Source: an uncultured Geobacteraceae bacterium
GTDB taxonomy: Bacteria; Desulfobacterota; Desulfuromonadia; Desulfuromonadales; Geopsychrobacteraceae
Direction of reading: 5' to 3'
Assembly: GCA_937958075.1 (NCBI GenBank)
Contig: CALFFB010000255.1
Coordinates: 1-16,439 of the forward strand
Length of the DNA: 16,439 nucleotides
The position numbers and the translations under genes were made by a program. Below the pieces are notes generated by a model. It had not been told where the DNA came from. It was given only the letters and a program-made list of their open reading frames with translations, and did no database searches. The stretch's first letter is position 1. Every line of letters begins with the position of its first letter. Below are positions 1 to 8,200 of this stretch, one piece after another.

Positions 1-356
1 CGGTCAACTTTGATGGTGGGGTGGAGGAGGTAGGTGAGGGGCGTTACCGTGTTGATCGGGGGATGGTTGAGCAGGCCCGCGCCAATATGGGGGCGTTGCT
101 GCAGTCAGCACGGATGATACCGCACCTGGAAAATGGTCAGACAACGGGTTTCCGTCTGGTCGGCATGCAGCGCGGGTCCCTGCTTGAACAGCTGGGACTG
201 AAACTGGGTGATGTGGTGATGGAGATCAATCGGATCAGGCTGGACAGCCCGGAAAAAGCGCTGCAGATTTTTCAGCAGGTTCGTGAAGCAAATAATATTT
301 CGATCGGTCTGGTACGTGACGGCCAGCCGCAAACCTTTGAATACAGTCTCGACTAG
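1..356 (+). CDS. gspC: GspC, type II secretion inner-membrane/periplasmic connector, 3' end only
   Basis: The reading frame is open from the left edge (first full codon at base 3), so this is the C-terminal part of a longer gene, not a small protein starting at the GTG at 21. The last ~75 residues look like a PDZ domain: a GFRLVGMQRGSLLEQLGLKL segment, then GDVVMEINRIRLDSPEKAL, then a predicted helix and a closing strand. In the T2SS, GspC spans the inner membrane and links the cytoplasmic-membrane platform to the periplasmic N-domains of the secretin GspD. Its PDZ domain has been implicated in substrate recruitment in other species. The N-terminal membrane segment and HR domain lie outside the window. 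The stop is 9 bases before gspD, whose ribosome site overlaps it, so the two are co-transcribed. Identity rests on the PDZ sequence plus position as first gene of a gspC-to-N operon. Confidence 0.88.
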   Translation, partial: VNFDGGVEEVGEGRYRVDRGMVEQARANMGALLQSARMIPHLENGQTTGFRLVGMQRGSLLEQLGLKLGDVVMEINRIRLDSPEKALQIFQQVREANNISIGLVRDGQPQTFEYSLD

Positions 357-359
357 GAG
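355..359 (+). promoter_or_regulatory. Ribosome binding site of gspD (decides GTG start)
   Basis: AGGAG overlaps the gspC stop codon and lies 6 bases before the GTG at 366. The in-frame ATG at 372 is 12 bases away, so GTG 366 fits better. The choice changes the signal peptide by only two residues. Confidence 0.55.
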
Positions 360-365
360 CTGCAG

Positions 366-2399
366 GTGATAATGATTCGTTCCGTGTGCAAAGTGAGCCT
401 GATCCTGTTGGCCATCAGTTTGTTCCTGTCGCCGTTGCTGCCGGCGGTTGCCCAGGCTGACGATGAGATGATGATCACCCTCGATTTTCAGAATGTTGAA
501 ATGGTCGACATGATCAACACCATCAGTGAACTGACGGGCAAAAACTTCATTTATGATGAGACGGTTCGGGGCAAGGTCAGTATTCTGTCCCCGGAGCCGG
601 TTTCCCTGGATGAAGCCTATCGGCTGTTCCTGACCGTCCTGCGGGTCAAGGGATTCACCGTGGTTCCGGCCGGTAAGGCCCTCAAGGTCGTGTCCCTGGC
701 GTCAGCCAGGGAAGAGACCCTGCCCCTGGGTGTCAGCACTGGCGGTGATCAGTACATAACCCGTATTCTCGAACTGAAGAACATTGATGCGACTGTCGCT
801 GTCGAAACTATTTTGCGGCCCCTGATGCCCAAAACCAGCTATGTCGTTGCCCATCAGGCCACCAATGCCGTGGTTGCCACGGATACGGCCGACAATATCA
901 GGCGCCTGTCCCAATTGCTGGCGCAGCTTGATCGCAGCTGGGAGAACGATGTCGTTGAGCTGGTGTCACTGCAATACGCTGAGGCCGTTGAGCTGGCTGA
1001 CACGATCATGACCATTCTGGAAGGTTCCGGCACCGGTAATGCGCCAACCTCCCGGGCCGCGGCCCGGCAGGCACAGGCCGCGGGCAAGCGGGTCAGCGGA
1101 CAGGTTCTTGCCTATGAACGCACAAACACCCTGATGCTACAGGGGAATAAAGGGTTTATCGAGCATGCCAGGCAGCTCATCAGCCAGCTTGACGTGGCTG
1201 CTGATGCCGGCCGTGCCGGGGTGCATGTGTTCTATCTGGAACACGCCCAGGCGGAGCCCCTGGCGGAAACCATCAACAGCATTATCACCGGCTCGGCGCG
1301 GACGGCAACGGATGCGCGGCGACCGGAGGGCCAACAACAGACCGAGGAAACCCTCAAAGATGTGACGGTCACCGCCGATGTTCCGACCAACTCCCTGATT
1401 ATTAACGCTACGGCACAGGAGTATGAAAGCGTCAAACGGCTGATCGACCAGCTGGATATCAAGCGTAAGCAGGTATTTGTCGAAGCCTTGATCATGGAGC
1501 TGTCCATGGATGCCATTCAGGAGCTCGGAGCATCATTCCAGGGAGCACTGGAAACCGGTAGTGACAGCGTCATTGTCGGCGGTCTGGGGGGCGCCGGGCG
1601 ACCCGCCACCTCCGGGAGCCTGGTGACGGAAGACGGCGAGGTGGTCAGCGTGCTGCAGCAGGCAGTGACCGGCATCATGCTGGGAGGATTGTTCAATCCG
1701 ATTACCACTCAGATCAATGGTGAAACGGTCACAATTCCGGCGGTATCGGCCCTGATCAATCTGTCGCAGACCGACAGCGATGTAAATGTGCTGTCGGCGC
1801 CGCGCCTTTTGACTTCGGATAACGAAGAGGCGGAAATCATCGTCGGCGAGAATGTACCGATCATTACCTCGAGATCCGAAAGCAGCGGCGGCAATCTGGT
1901 CAGTGCCGTGGAGCGTCAGGACGCCGCCCTGATTCTGCGCTTTACCCCGCAGATCACCGCCGGCGATCTGGTGCGGATGAAGATCCATCAGGAGATCAGT
2001 GGCGTCAAGGACATGAACGACAATATCGGCCCGACCCTGACCAAGACCCTGCTGCGTAATTCCATAGTCGCCCGCGATGGTGAAACTGTCGTTCTGGGGG
2101 GATTGTTCAAGAATGAAGTGAATTCCACGGTGCGCAAGGTTCCCCTGCTGGGAGATATTCCGGTTCTGGGCTGGCTGTTCAAGTCAAAATCGGACACGGA
2201 AAAAAAGACGAGCCTGCTGATTTTTATCACCCCCCGCGTCGTACGTAACGGTGATGACCTGGCCCGGGTAACGGAGGGCAGCCGTGAGGAGCTTGAGCTT
2301 TTTTACAGTGAAAACGGTGCCGATAATTTTTTCAAGGATCAGCGGCAGCAGGGAGCCGGGGGGGGACCACTGAGTACGGAGCCCGGAGAGTCGAAATAA
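366..2399 (+). CDS. gspD: GspD, type II secretion outer-membrane secretin
   Basis: GspD forms the multimeric gated channel in the outer membrane through which folded proteins leave the cell. The 677-residue product has a Sec signal peptide (residues 1 to ~31, ending AVAQA before DDEMM). It then has an N0 domain (~36-108, starting MITLDFQNVEMVDMINTISE) and three KH-like N1, N2 and N3 repeats (~130-190, ~197-277, ~286-370) built on repeated 'LxNAxAxELAxxI'-type segments. The secretin barrel region spans ~375-633. Diagnostic secretin motifs are EIIVGENVPIIT near residue 490 and VPLLGDIPVLGWLFKSK near residue 592. A Gly-rich stretch at ~398-412 falls in the gate region. The C-terminal tail after ~635 is polar and Gly-rich. 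It does not look like a pilotin-binding S-domain, and no pilotin gene is in view. The length is typical of the family. The stop overlaps the gspE start (TAATG). Confidence 0.97.
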   Translation: MIMIRSVCKVSLILLAISLFLSPLLPAVAQADDEMMITLDFQNVEMVDMINTISELTGKNFIYDETVRGKVSILSPEPVSLDEAYRLFLTVLRVKGFTVVPAGKALKVVSLASAREETLPLGVSTGGDQYITRILELKNIDATVAVETILRPLMPKTSYVVAHQATNAVVATDTADNIRRLSQLLAQLDRSWENDVVELVSLQYAEAVELADTIMTILEGSGTGNAPTSRAAARQAQAAGKRVSGQVLAYERTNTLMLQGNKGFIEHARQLISQLDVAADAGRAGVHVFYLEHAQAEPLAETINSIITGSARTATDARRPEGQQQTEETLKDVTVTADVPTNSLIINATAQEYESVKRLIDQLDIKRKQVFVEALIMELSMDAIQELGASFQGALETGSDSVIVGGLGGAGRPATSGSLVTEDGEVVSVLQQAVTGIMLGGLFNPITTQINGETVTIPAVSALINLSQTDSDVNVLSAPRLLTSDNEEAEIIVGENVPIITSRSESSGGNLVSAVERQDAALILRFTPQITAGDLVRMKIHQEISGVKDMNDNIGPTLTKTLLRNSIVARDGETVVLGGLFKNEVNSTVRKVPLLGDIPVLGWLFKSKSDTEKKTSLLIFITPRVVRNGDDLARVTEGSREELELFYSENGADNFFKDQRQQGAGGGPLSTEPGESK

Positions 2400-4108
2400 T
2401 GCAACCGCAGGCAGCATGGCGTAAACTGGGTGAGATACTGGTTCAGGATTTCGGCATAACGGAAGAAGCCCTGCAGCAGGCCCTGCAGGAGCAGCACAAG
2501 CGTGGTCTGAAGTTGGGGGAGATTCTCAAGGAGCAGGGAGCCGTCACTGATGCTCTCTTGATCCGGGCCCTGGCGCAGCAGGCCGGACTGGAGTATGAAA
2601 ACGAGCCGCAGCTGTCCCCGTCCGCCCTTGAACTCCTGCCGAAAATCCCTATTGCCTACGCCAAAGAGCATCTCGTTGTTCCTTTGAGTCATGACGGCCA
2701 GGCGGTCCGACTGGCCGTCGCCGATCCCTTCAACAGCCGGGTCCTGAATGATCTGACGGTGCTGACATCGCAACCGGTGCTTCCCTGTCTGGCCGAGCCC
2801 GCCAGGATTATCCGGCTCATTAATCAGGGCTATGAAGCCCTGTCGGCGGACAGCGGTCATGGAATTATCGCTGATATCGCGTCCGAGCATGCCGGCGCCG
2901 ATGAGCGCCTGCCCGTAGACGATCTCCTCGATACCAGTGACGAGGCGCCGGTGATCCGCTTTGTCAACGGACTGTTGACCCAGGCCTATCGCCAGCGCGC
3001 CAGTGACATTCACATTGAGCCCTTTGAGTCTGAAGCGGTCATTCGCACCCGGATTGACGGGGTCCTGTACGAGGTGCAGAATCCGCCGCATCGGGCTCTG
3101 GTCAATATTACTTCACGCATCAAGATCATGGCGGGGCTCGATATTGCGGAGAAGCGCCTGCCACAGGATGGCCGATTTTCGGTGAAGATCGCCGGCAAGG
3201 AAGCGGATGTGCGGGTGTCGACCCTGCCGACGGCTTTTGGTGAGCGGGTGGTGTTGCGTCTGCTGGACAAGAGTTCAGGCGTTTTAGGTCTGCAGCAGAT
3301 CGGTATCGATGCCGCCCTGATGCCGCGCATCGACCGGATGATTCACAAAAGTCACGGTGTTTTTCTGGTGACCGGACCAACGGGTGCCGGGAAAACGACA
3401 ACCCTTTATTCGGCTCTTTCCGCCATCAACTCCCGTGAACAGAATATCATTACCGTTGAAGATCCTATCGAGTACCAGCTGCCGGGGGTTGGCCAGATCC
3501 AGGTCAACAGCAAGATCGGCCTGACCTTTGCCCAGGGATTGCGGTCGATTCTGCGCCAGGATCCCGACGTCATCATGGTTGGCGAAATCCGTGACAGTGA
3601 GACCGCGAAAATCGCCGTGCAGGCGGCCCTGACCGGGCACCTGGTGTTTTCCACCCTGCACACCAATGATTCTGCCGGAGCCCTGGCCCGACTGGTGGAG
3701 ATGGGGGTCGAGCCCTTTCTCGCGGCGTCCGCCCTCCTCGGGGTTCTGGCGCAGCGTCTGGTGCGCACCATCTGTCCTCACTGCCGGGAGTCCTATGAGC
3801 CGGATATGGGGACTCTGCAGCAGCTTTTCGAAGATCAGCCGCTGCCTGAAGGGGCCGTGTTCTATCATGGGCGCGGCTGCGAAAAATGTATGGATATCGG
3901 CTACCTGGGGCGGACCGGACTGTACGAGCTGCTGGAGGTGACAGATGCCATCCGCCAGCTGGTCACGACCAATGCCGACGCCGCCACCATCCGCCGTCAG
4001 GCCCAGCAGCAGGGGATGAAAACCCTGCGTCTGGCCGGTCTCGACAAGGTCCTGCAGGGGGCAACAACCATCGAAGAGGTGCTGCGCGTCACCCAGGAAG
4101 AGGTGTAG
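2399..4108 (+). CDS. gspE: GspE, type II secretion assembly ATPase
   Basis: GspE is the hexameric cytoplasmic ATPase of the secretion ATPase superfamily that drives pseudopilus assembly; GspL docks it to the membrane. The 569-residue product has an N-terminal MshEN/GspE_N-type domain (~1-150) with the repeated 'LGEIL..G.IT...L..AL' pattern. It also has a central N2 region and a C-terminal RecA-like core. Visible motifs are Walker A GPTGAGKT (326-333), an Asp box ITVEDPIEY, Walker B DPDVIMVGEIRD (from ~388) and a His box TGHLVFSTLHTND. The four-Cys zinc site is intact: CPHC (459-462) and CEKC (494-497). All catalytic elements are present, so the enzyme should be active. The ATG overlaps the gspD stop by one base, with GGAG about 10 bases upstream. 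PilB and MshE are close relatives, but the context makes this the T2SS copy. Confidence 0.97.
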   Translation: MQPQAAWRKLGEILVQDFGITEEALQQALQEQHKRGLKLGEILKEQGAVTDALLIRALAQQAGLEYENEPQLSPSALELLPKIPIAYAKEHLVVPLSHDGQAVRLAVADPFNSRVLNDLTVLTSQPVLPCLAEPARIIRLINQGYEALSADSGHGIIADIASEHAGADERLPVDDLLDTSDEAPVIRFVNGLLTQAYRQRASDIHIEPFESEAVIRTRIDGVLYEVQNPPHRALVNITSRIKIMAGLDIAEKRLPQDGRFSVKIAGKEADVRVSTLPTAFGERVVLRLLDKSSGVLGLQQIGIDAALMPRIDRMIHKSHGVFLVTGPTGAGKTTTLYSALSAINSREQNIITVEDPIEYQLPGVGQIQVNSKIGLTFAQGLRSILRQDPDVIMVGEIRDSETAKIAVQAALTGHLVFSTLHTNDSAGALARLVEMGVEPFLAASALLGVLAQRLVRTICPHCRESYEPDMGTLQQLFEDQPLPEGAVFYHGRGCEKCMDIGYLGRTGLYELLEVTDAIRQLVTTNADAATIRRQAQQQGMKTLRLAGLDKVLQGATTIEEVLRVTQEEV

Positions 4109-4112
4109 CCCG

Positions 4113-5336
4113 GTGGCACTTTATCAGTACAGTGCTCTCGATCAGCAGGGAAAGACAAAGCGCGGAGTCATCGAAGCGACGACCTCGACCATCGCCGGGC
4201 GCAAGCTGCGCGAGCAGGGGCTTTTCCCGACCCAGATCAAGACTGCGCGGGAAACGGCCCAGCCGGCGAAGGGAGCAAGGTGGAAGGGCTTGCGCCTCAA
4301 ATCCGTCAACACCCTGGACCTGGGGATCGCGACCCGGCAGCTGGCGGTCATGCTGGCCGCAGGCATGCCTCTGGTTGAAGCCCTGGCAGCAGTTGCTGAA
4401 CAGCAGACAAAAGGGCGCCTTGGTTCAATCCTGTATCAGGTCCGGGATGATGTTCTGCAGGGCGCCGCGTTGCACCAGGCCTTTGCTGCGCATCCCCAGG
4501 TATTTCAGCCTCTTTTTGTCAGCATGATCCAGGTTGGCGAAGCCAGTGGGACCCTCGACAAGGTCTTGCTCCAGCTGGGCGATTTTATGGATGAGCAGGC
4601 GCGATTTCAGTCCCAGCTCAAGGCGGCCATGACCTACCCGATTCTGATGTTTCTCGTCGGCAGCGGCGTACTGGTGTTTCTCATGACCTTTGTTGTCCCC
4701 CGCATCACCCGCATGCTCACCGATCTGGATCAGGTGCTGCCTCTGCCGACCCGGTTGTTGATGGGCTTTACCGAACTGCTGACCGGCTACTGGTGGCTGC
4801 TGGTGGTGGTGATTGCAGCTGTCTGGCTGAGCCTGCGGCGTTACGTCCGGACGCCGAAGGGCCGTTTGTGGTTTGACCGGAAAAAATTTGTCTGGCCGTT
4901 GATCGGGGCGCTGACCCTGCATAACGCCACTGCCCGCTTTGCCCGAACCACGGCCACCCTGCTGCACAGCGGGGTTCCCCTGTTGACATCCCTGAAAATT
5001 GTTGAAACCCTCCTGGGCAATCGCTATCTGCAGCAGCAGCTGGAGCAGGTGCGGGAGAAGGTCACAGAAGGAGCCTCTTTGGCGGAGACTCTGCGCGAGG
5101 TCAAGGTGTTTCCGCCGATGCTGGCGCAGATGACGGCGGTGGGGGAACGCAGCGGTGAGCTTGAAGGGCTGCTGTTCAAGGTCGCGGACATCTATGAACA
5201 TCGGGTTCAATCTCGACTCAGCGGCCTGATGGCCCTGCTGGAGCCGCTGATGATCCTGGTGATGGGTGGTATTGTCGGATTTATCGTGCTGGCTGTGCTG
5301 TTGCCGATTTTTCAGGCCAGCCAGGGGATGGGATAG
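4113..5336 (+). CDS. gspF: GspF, type II secretion inner-membrane platform protein
   Basis: GspF is the polytopic core of the inner-membrane platform, contacting the ATPase GspE and GspL/M during pseudopilin insertion. The 407 residues match the usual family length. Two copies of the helical T2SSF domain are seen: the first around 70-190 (LDLGIATRQLAVMLAAGMPL), the second around 270-390 (TARFARTTATLLHSGVPLL). Three membrane segments lie at ~170-195, ~222-241 and ~373-401, the expected topology. Translation starts at GTG 4113, four bases after the gspE stop, with the purine-rich AGGAAGAGG at 4095-4103 as ribosome site. PilC of type IV pili is the nearest alternative family, excluded by the operon. 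Confidence 0.96.
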   Translation: MALYQYSALDQQGKTKRGVIEATTSTIAGRKLREQGLFPTQIKTARETAQPAKGARWKGLRLKSVNTLDLGIATRQLAVMLAAGMPLVEALAAVAEQQTKGRLGSILYQVRDDVLQGAALHQAFAAHPQVFQPLFVSMIQVGEASGTLDKVLLQLGDFMDEQARFQSQLKAAMTYPILMFLVGSGVLVFLMTFVVPRITRMLTDLDQVLPLPTRLLMGFTELLTGYWWLLVVVIAAVWLSLRRYVRTPKGRLWFDRKKFVWPLIGALTLHNATARFARTTATLLHSGVPLLTSLKIVETLLGNRYLQQQLEQVREKVTEGASLAETLREVKVFPPMLAQMTAVGERSGELEGLLFKVADIYEHRVQSRLSGLMALLEPLMILVMGGIVGFIVLAVLLPIFQASQGMG

Positions 5337-5340
5337 CATA

Positions 5341-5345
5341 AGGAG
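5341..5345 (+). promoter_or_regulatory. Ribosome binding site of gspG
   Basis: AGGAG lies 6 bases before the ATG at 5352. An ATG at 5348 is out of frame and too close. This strong site ahead of the major pseudopilin fits its need for higher output than its neighbours. Confidence 0.6.
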
Positions 5346-5351
5346 AAATGG

Positions 5352-5804
5352 ATGACAGAAACGATTCAGCACAAAACCTGTCGTAGTCAGCGTGGTTTCA
5401 CCCTCATCGAGGTCATGGTCGTCGTCGTGATTCTGGGGATTCTGGCGGCTATTGTCGTGCCGCGGTTGCTCGATGAACCGGAGAAAGCGCGGCGGACATC
5501 GGCGGCGACCCAGATTCGCAATCTGGAAGAGGCCCTGGGCATGTTCAAACTTGACAATGGTTTCTATCCGTCGACGGAGCAGGGTCTGCAGGCCCTGGTG
5601 ACCAAGCCGACCAACGGGCGCATTCCCAACCGGTTCAAGGAGGGTGGTTACATCCGCCGGATTCCAGAAGACCCCTGGGGCAACTCTTATGTGTATCTGA
5701 ACCCGGGAGTCCATGGCGAGTTTGATCTGATGTCGTATGGACCCGACGGGCAGCCCGGCGGCGAGGGCGACAATGCGGATATCGGCAACTGGAACCTTGA
5801 GTAG
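5352..5804 (+). CDS. gspG: GspG, major pseudopilin
   Basis: GspG is the main subunit of the periplasmic pseudopilus that pushes substrates through GspD. The 150-residue precursor has a 15-residue positively charged leader ending RSQRG. Prepilin peptidase would cut before Phe16, giving mature FTLIEVMVVVVILGILAA with the conserved Glu at +5 (Glu20). The C-terminal globular domain carries the GspG signature GFYPSTEQGLQALV and PEDPWGN. Near the end is an Asp/Gly-rich loop, SYGPDGQPGGEGDNADIGNW, that matches the calcium-binding region of characterised GspG proteins. The 3' end overlaps gspH. The peptidase GspO is not in the window and must be elsewhere (often shared with type IV pili as PilD). Confidence 0.97.
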   Translation: MTETIQHKTCRSQRGFTLIEVMVVVVILGILAAIVVPRLLDEPEKARRTSAATQIRNLEEALGMFKLDNGFYPSTEQGLQALVTKPTNGRIPNRFKEGGYIRRIPEDPWGNSYVYLNPGVHGEFDLMSYGPDGQPGGEGDNADIGNWNLE

Positions 5805-6291
5805 ACAATCAGGTTTTACCCTGATTGAGCTGGTGGTGGTTGTCGTTATTCTGGCCCTGGTCAGTTCTGTCAGTTTTCCGTTGCTGGTCGACCGCATCGG
5901 TGGTGATGAACGCACCGTGGTCCGGCGCATCGCCGGTACCGTCAAGGAGTTGTATAACGAAGCGACTCTGACCCGGGATGAACACCATCTGGTTTTTGAT
6001 CTGGATCGCAACAGTGTGCAGACCTTTCGTCTGCGCCGCAGTCTCGACAAGGTTGAAAAGGAGCCCTTCGGTCGGGAGGTGGAGCTGTCTCCACTGACCT
6101 TGCGCGAGGTTGATGTCGTAGGGCAGGGGACGTTTCGCAGCGGCCAGGCGACAACGCGCATATTCCCTCTGGGCTGGATGGATCAGACCAGGGTGTCGGT
6201 CAGATACCGTGACGGCACAGACATGCAGCTTGAGTTTTCCCCTTTAACCGGAACCGTAACCATTGATGAGGGACAGGACAGCTTTAACTGA
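5773..6291 (+). CDS. gspH: GspH, minor pseudopilin
   Basis: This is a minor pseudopilin of the GspH/FimT family, expected in the pseudopilus tip region. With the ATG at 5773 the precursor is 172 residues. It has a short leader ending SRQSG and a cleavage site before Phe15, giving mature FTLIELVVVVVILALVSS with Glu at +5. The rest is a beta-rich globular domain with little recognisable detail. The start is uncertain. The frame is open back to a GTG at 5737, and a TTG at 5797 would give an even shorter leader. ATG 5773 is preferred because GAGGG sits 5 bases upstream and it gives a normal leader length. The gene overlaps gspG by 32 bases with this start, suggesting translational coupling. Confidence 0.88.
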   Translation: MRISATGTLSRQSGFTLIELVVVVVILALVSSVSFPLLVDRIGGDERTVVRRIAGTVKELYNEATLTRDEHHLVFDLDRNSVQTFRLRRSLDKVEKEPFGREVELSPLTLREVDVVGQGTFRSGQATTRIFPLGWMDQTRVSVRYRDGTDMQLEFSPLTGTVTIDEGQDSFN

Positions 6292-6655
6292 TGGTTTTTC
6301 CCTGCTCGAAGTGATGATCGCCATGGCGGTGATTGCCATCGCCCTGATCACGCTGCTGGGGTTGTCCAACCGCACGGTTCTGGTGCAGGAACGGGTACAG
6401 AAACTGACCAGAGCCACCCTGCTGGCACAACAGCTGCTCAATGAGCAGGAAGCCGGCATCACCCGCTCCAGCACCATGGGTGAACTGGCCGGTGTTTTCG
6501 AGGAGCCTTATGCGGATTTCCAGTGGGAAATCAGCTTTGAGGAGACCCTGATCCCCCAGGTTCGGCAAATCACCGTGGCCGTGATCTGGGGACGGAAGGA
6601 ACACAACGAGCAGGTCGAAGTCATCTCCTTTGTTGCCGCCGGGGCCGCCCGATGA
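6266..6655 (+). CDS. gspI: GspI, minor pseudopilin
   Basis: GspI is a minor pseudopilin that nucleates the GspI-J-K tip complex. The 129-residue precursor has a short leader ending ALTDG, with cleavage before Phe11. The mature N-terminus FSLLEVMIAMAVIAIALITL has Glu at +5. The phrase LLEVMIAMAVIAIALITL and the following LLAQQLLNEQE region are characteristic of GspI. The in-frame TTG at 6263 is directly upstream of the ATG, and the ATG is preferred. The gene overlaps the end of gspH by 26 bases, and its stop overlaps the gspJ start as ATGA, so translation of the minor pseudopilins is probably coupled. Confidence 0.93.
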   Translation: MRDRTALTDGFSLLEVMIAMAVIAIALITLLGLSNRTVLVQERVQKLTRATLLAQQLLNEQEAGITRSSTMGELAGVFEEPYADFQWEISFEETLIPQVRQITVAVIWGRKEHNEQVEVISFVAAGAAR

Positions 6656-7245
6656 AGTGTGGCTGTCGAGGTTTTACGCTGGTTGAAGTGGTGGTCGCCG
6701 TGCTTCTGGTCGGGTTGTTGCTGACCGGGGTTTACGGCGTCTTCGGCACGGTCAGCTCCGCTCGCGACCGGTTGGAACAGGAGGGCAGGACCTATCATCA
6801 GGCGCGTATTTTCTTTGATCGTATCGGTGGCGAACTCAGCAGCCTGCGCCTGTCTTCCTATGGTCACGGTCGTCCCTTTGACGGTGGCACGACGTCCTAC
6901 GGTGAGCCCTATTTTGAATTCAACACCGAACTGTCATCACCTGTCCAGCAGCGGCACGGTGGTCTGGTTCGGGTGCGTTACGAGGTCCGCGAAGAAGAGG
7001 GCACCAAGACCCTTTTTCGCAGTGAGCAGATTCTTCTGGTCGAGATTCCGGCATCGGAGCAGTTCGCTTTTGTCGAGGATGTGCAGAACTTTGAAGTCCG
7101 TTATTACGGTCTCGGCGACTGGCATGACCGGTGGACGGCGGCGGCTCCGCCACGACTGGTTGAGATTTCTTTCGAGATGGAAAACGACGACGGCCTGGTG
7201 ACCCCGTTCCGGAGCAGCTTTGTTCTGACCGGGGGTGGAGGTTGA
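6652..7245 (+). CDS. gspJ: GspJ, minor pseudopilin
   Basis: GspJ is a minor pseudopilin of the tip complex with GspI and GspK. The 197-residue precursor has a very short leader (MKCGCRG), cleavage before Phe8, and mature FTLVEVVVAVLLVGLLLTGV with Glu at +5. The globular part contains RIFFDRIGGELSSL after the helix and a strand-rich C-terminal half ending in RLVEISFEM and FVLTGGGG, in line with GspJ. The leader has two cysteines (residues 3 and 5), removed on processing. The start overlaps the gspI stop by ATGA, and no good ribosome site is visible, so translation likely depends on coupling. Confidence 0.93.
   Translation: MKCGCRGFTLVEVVVAVLLVGLLLTGVYGVFGTVSSARDRLEQEGRTYHQARIFFDRIGGELSSLRLSSYGHGRPFDGGTTSYGEPYFEFNTELSSPVQQRHGGLVRVRYEVREEEGTKTLFRSEQILLVEIPASEQFAFVEDVQNFEVRYYGLGDWHDRWTAAAPPRLVEISFEMENDDGLVTPFRSSFVLTGGGG
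7237..7241 (+). promoter_or_regulatory. Ribosome binding site deciding the gspK start
   Basis: GGAGG ends directly against a TTG at 7242 (no spacer) but lies 6 bases before the in-frame GTG at 7248. The GTG is therefore the likelier start, two codons into the longest frame. The site sits in the last codons of gspJ. Confidence 0.6.
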
Positions 7246-7247
7246 GG

Positions 7248-8195
7248 GTGGCGGCTGACAATGAAAAGGGCATGGCCCTGCTTCTGGTGCTGGCCATCGT
7301 TGCCCTGCTCAGCGCGCTGCTGATCGAGTTTTCCTACTCCACCCTGGTCGAACTGCGGTCGGCGGAAACCTTCCGTGATCGGGCGCAGGCGCACTATCTG
7401 GCCCGTGGCGGCATTGAGGCCGCGCGCATTATCCTGCAGAACGACGGCAATGACTATGATCATCCGTCGGAGTTCTGGGGCCAGCCCATGAGCAACGTGC
7501 CGGTTGGGGACGATGGGGATGTCAGCCTGGCCATCAGCGATCTGAGCGGCCGGATGAACATCAATCTGGTCGGGGATGACCGGGGCAACCCCCTGCCGGG
7601 GTACCATCGATTTGTCGCCCTGTGCGAAGAGGTGCTGCTTATCTCCTACTCTGAGGCGCGGGTTCTGGCGGACGCCCTGGTCAACTGGTTCAACTCTGAC
7701 CTGACGGTGGTGACAACCGATGATTCCTATTACCGGAGTCAGTCGCCGCCCTATAGCCGGCGTGGCGCCAAGCTGACGGCTCTTGACGAATTGCTGCTGG
7801 TCAAGGGTTTTGATCGGGAGACGGTGGAGGCCCTGACGCCCTTTGTGCGTACCGTCGGAGAAGAGGCCATCAACGTCAATACCGCATCACCGGAGGTTCT
7901 GTACGCCTGGCAGTATGCCGCGGCGCCGGGAAACCTTGAGATTGTCCTTGATCGCTACGATATCGAGGCTCTGGTGGATTACCGGCAGATGACCCCCTTT
8001 ACGGAATTGGCCGACATGGCCGACGCTGAAGGGATCGGCCAGCGCTGGACGACGGCCTGGACACAGGGCTCGGTCGCCGTGCGGGGCGAAGCCTTTGCCG
8101 TTGAGAGTCTCGGCCGGGTGAATCAGGGGCAGCGTTATGCCCAGGCGATTGTTGTCAAGCAGGGCAATGTCCTGCACAGTTTGAAAGTGGAATAA
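7248..8195 (+). CDS. gspK: GspK, tip pseudopilin
   Basis: GspK is the large pseudopilin capping the pseudopilus tip with GspI and GspJ. From the GTG at 7248 it has 315 residues, the usual size for GspK and about twice that of the other pseudopilins because of an inserted helical domain. The leader ends NEKG, followed by MALLLVLAIVALLSALLIEF. Position +5 is Leu, not Glu, the known GspK exception. Family features include a LARGGIEAARIIL segment after the helix, DLSGRMNINLV near residue 105, helix-hairpin-helix-like parts (LTALDELLLVKGFDRETVEAL; EEAINVNTASPEVL), and a C-terminal SLGRVNQGQRYAQAIV strand. The gene follows gspJ without a gap, and gspL starts 5 bases after its stop. Confidence 0.94.
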   Translation: MAADNEKGMALLLVLAIVALLSALLIEFSYSTLVELRSAETFRDRAQAHYLARGGIEAARIILQNDGNDYDHPSEFWGQPMSNVPVGDDGDVSLAISDLSGRMNINLVGDDRGNPLPGYHRFVALCEEVLLISYSEARVLADALVNWFNSDLTVVTTDDSYYRSQSPPYSRRGAKLTALDELLLVKGFDRETVEALTPFVRTVGEEAINVNTASPEVLYAWQYAAAPGNLEIVLDRYDIEALVDYRQMTPFTELADMADAEGIGQRWTTAWTQGSVAVRGEAFAVESLGRVNQGQRYAQAIVVKQGNVLHSLKVE

Positions 8196-8200
8196 TCCTT

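Noticed and set aside
4425..6161. 578-residue open frame on the - strand across gspF, gspG and gspH
   Set aside because: It lies antisense to three clearly conserved genes, has low-complexity Arg/His/Gln-rich sequence and no recognisable domain. Long antisense frames are expected in GC-rich coding DNA.
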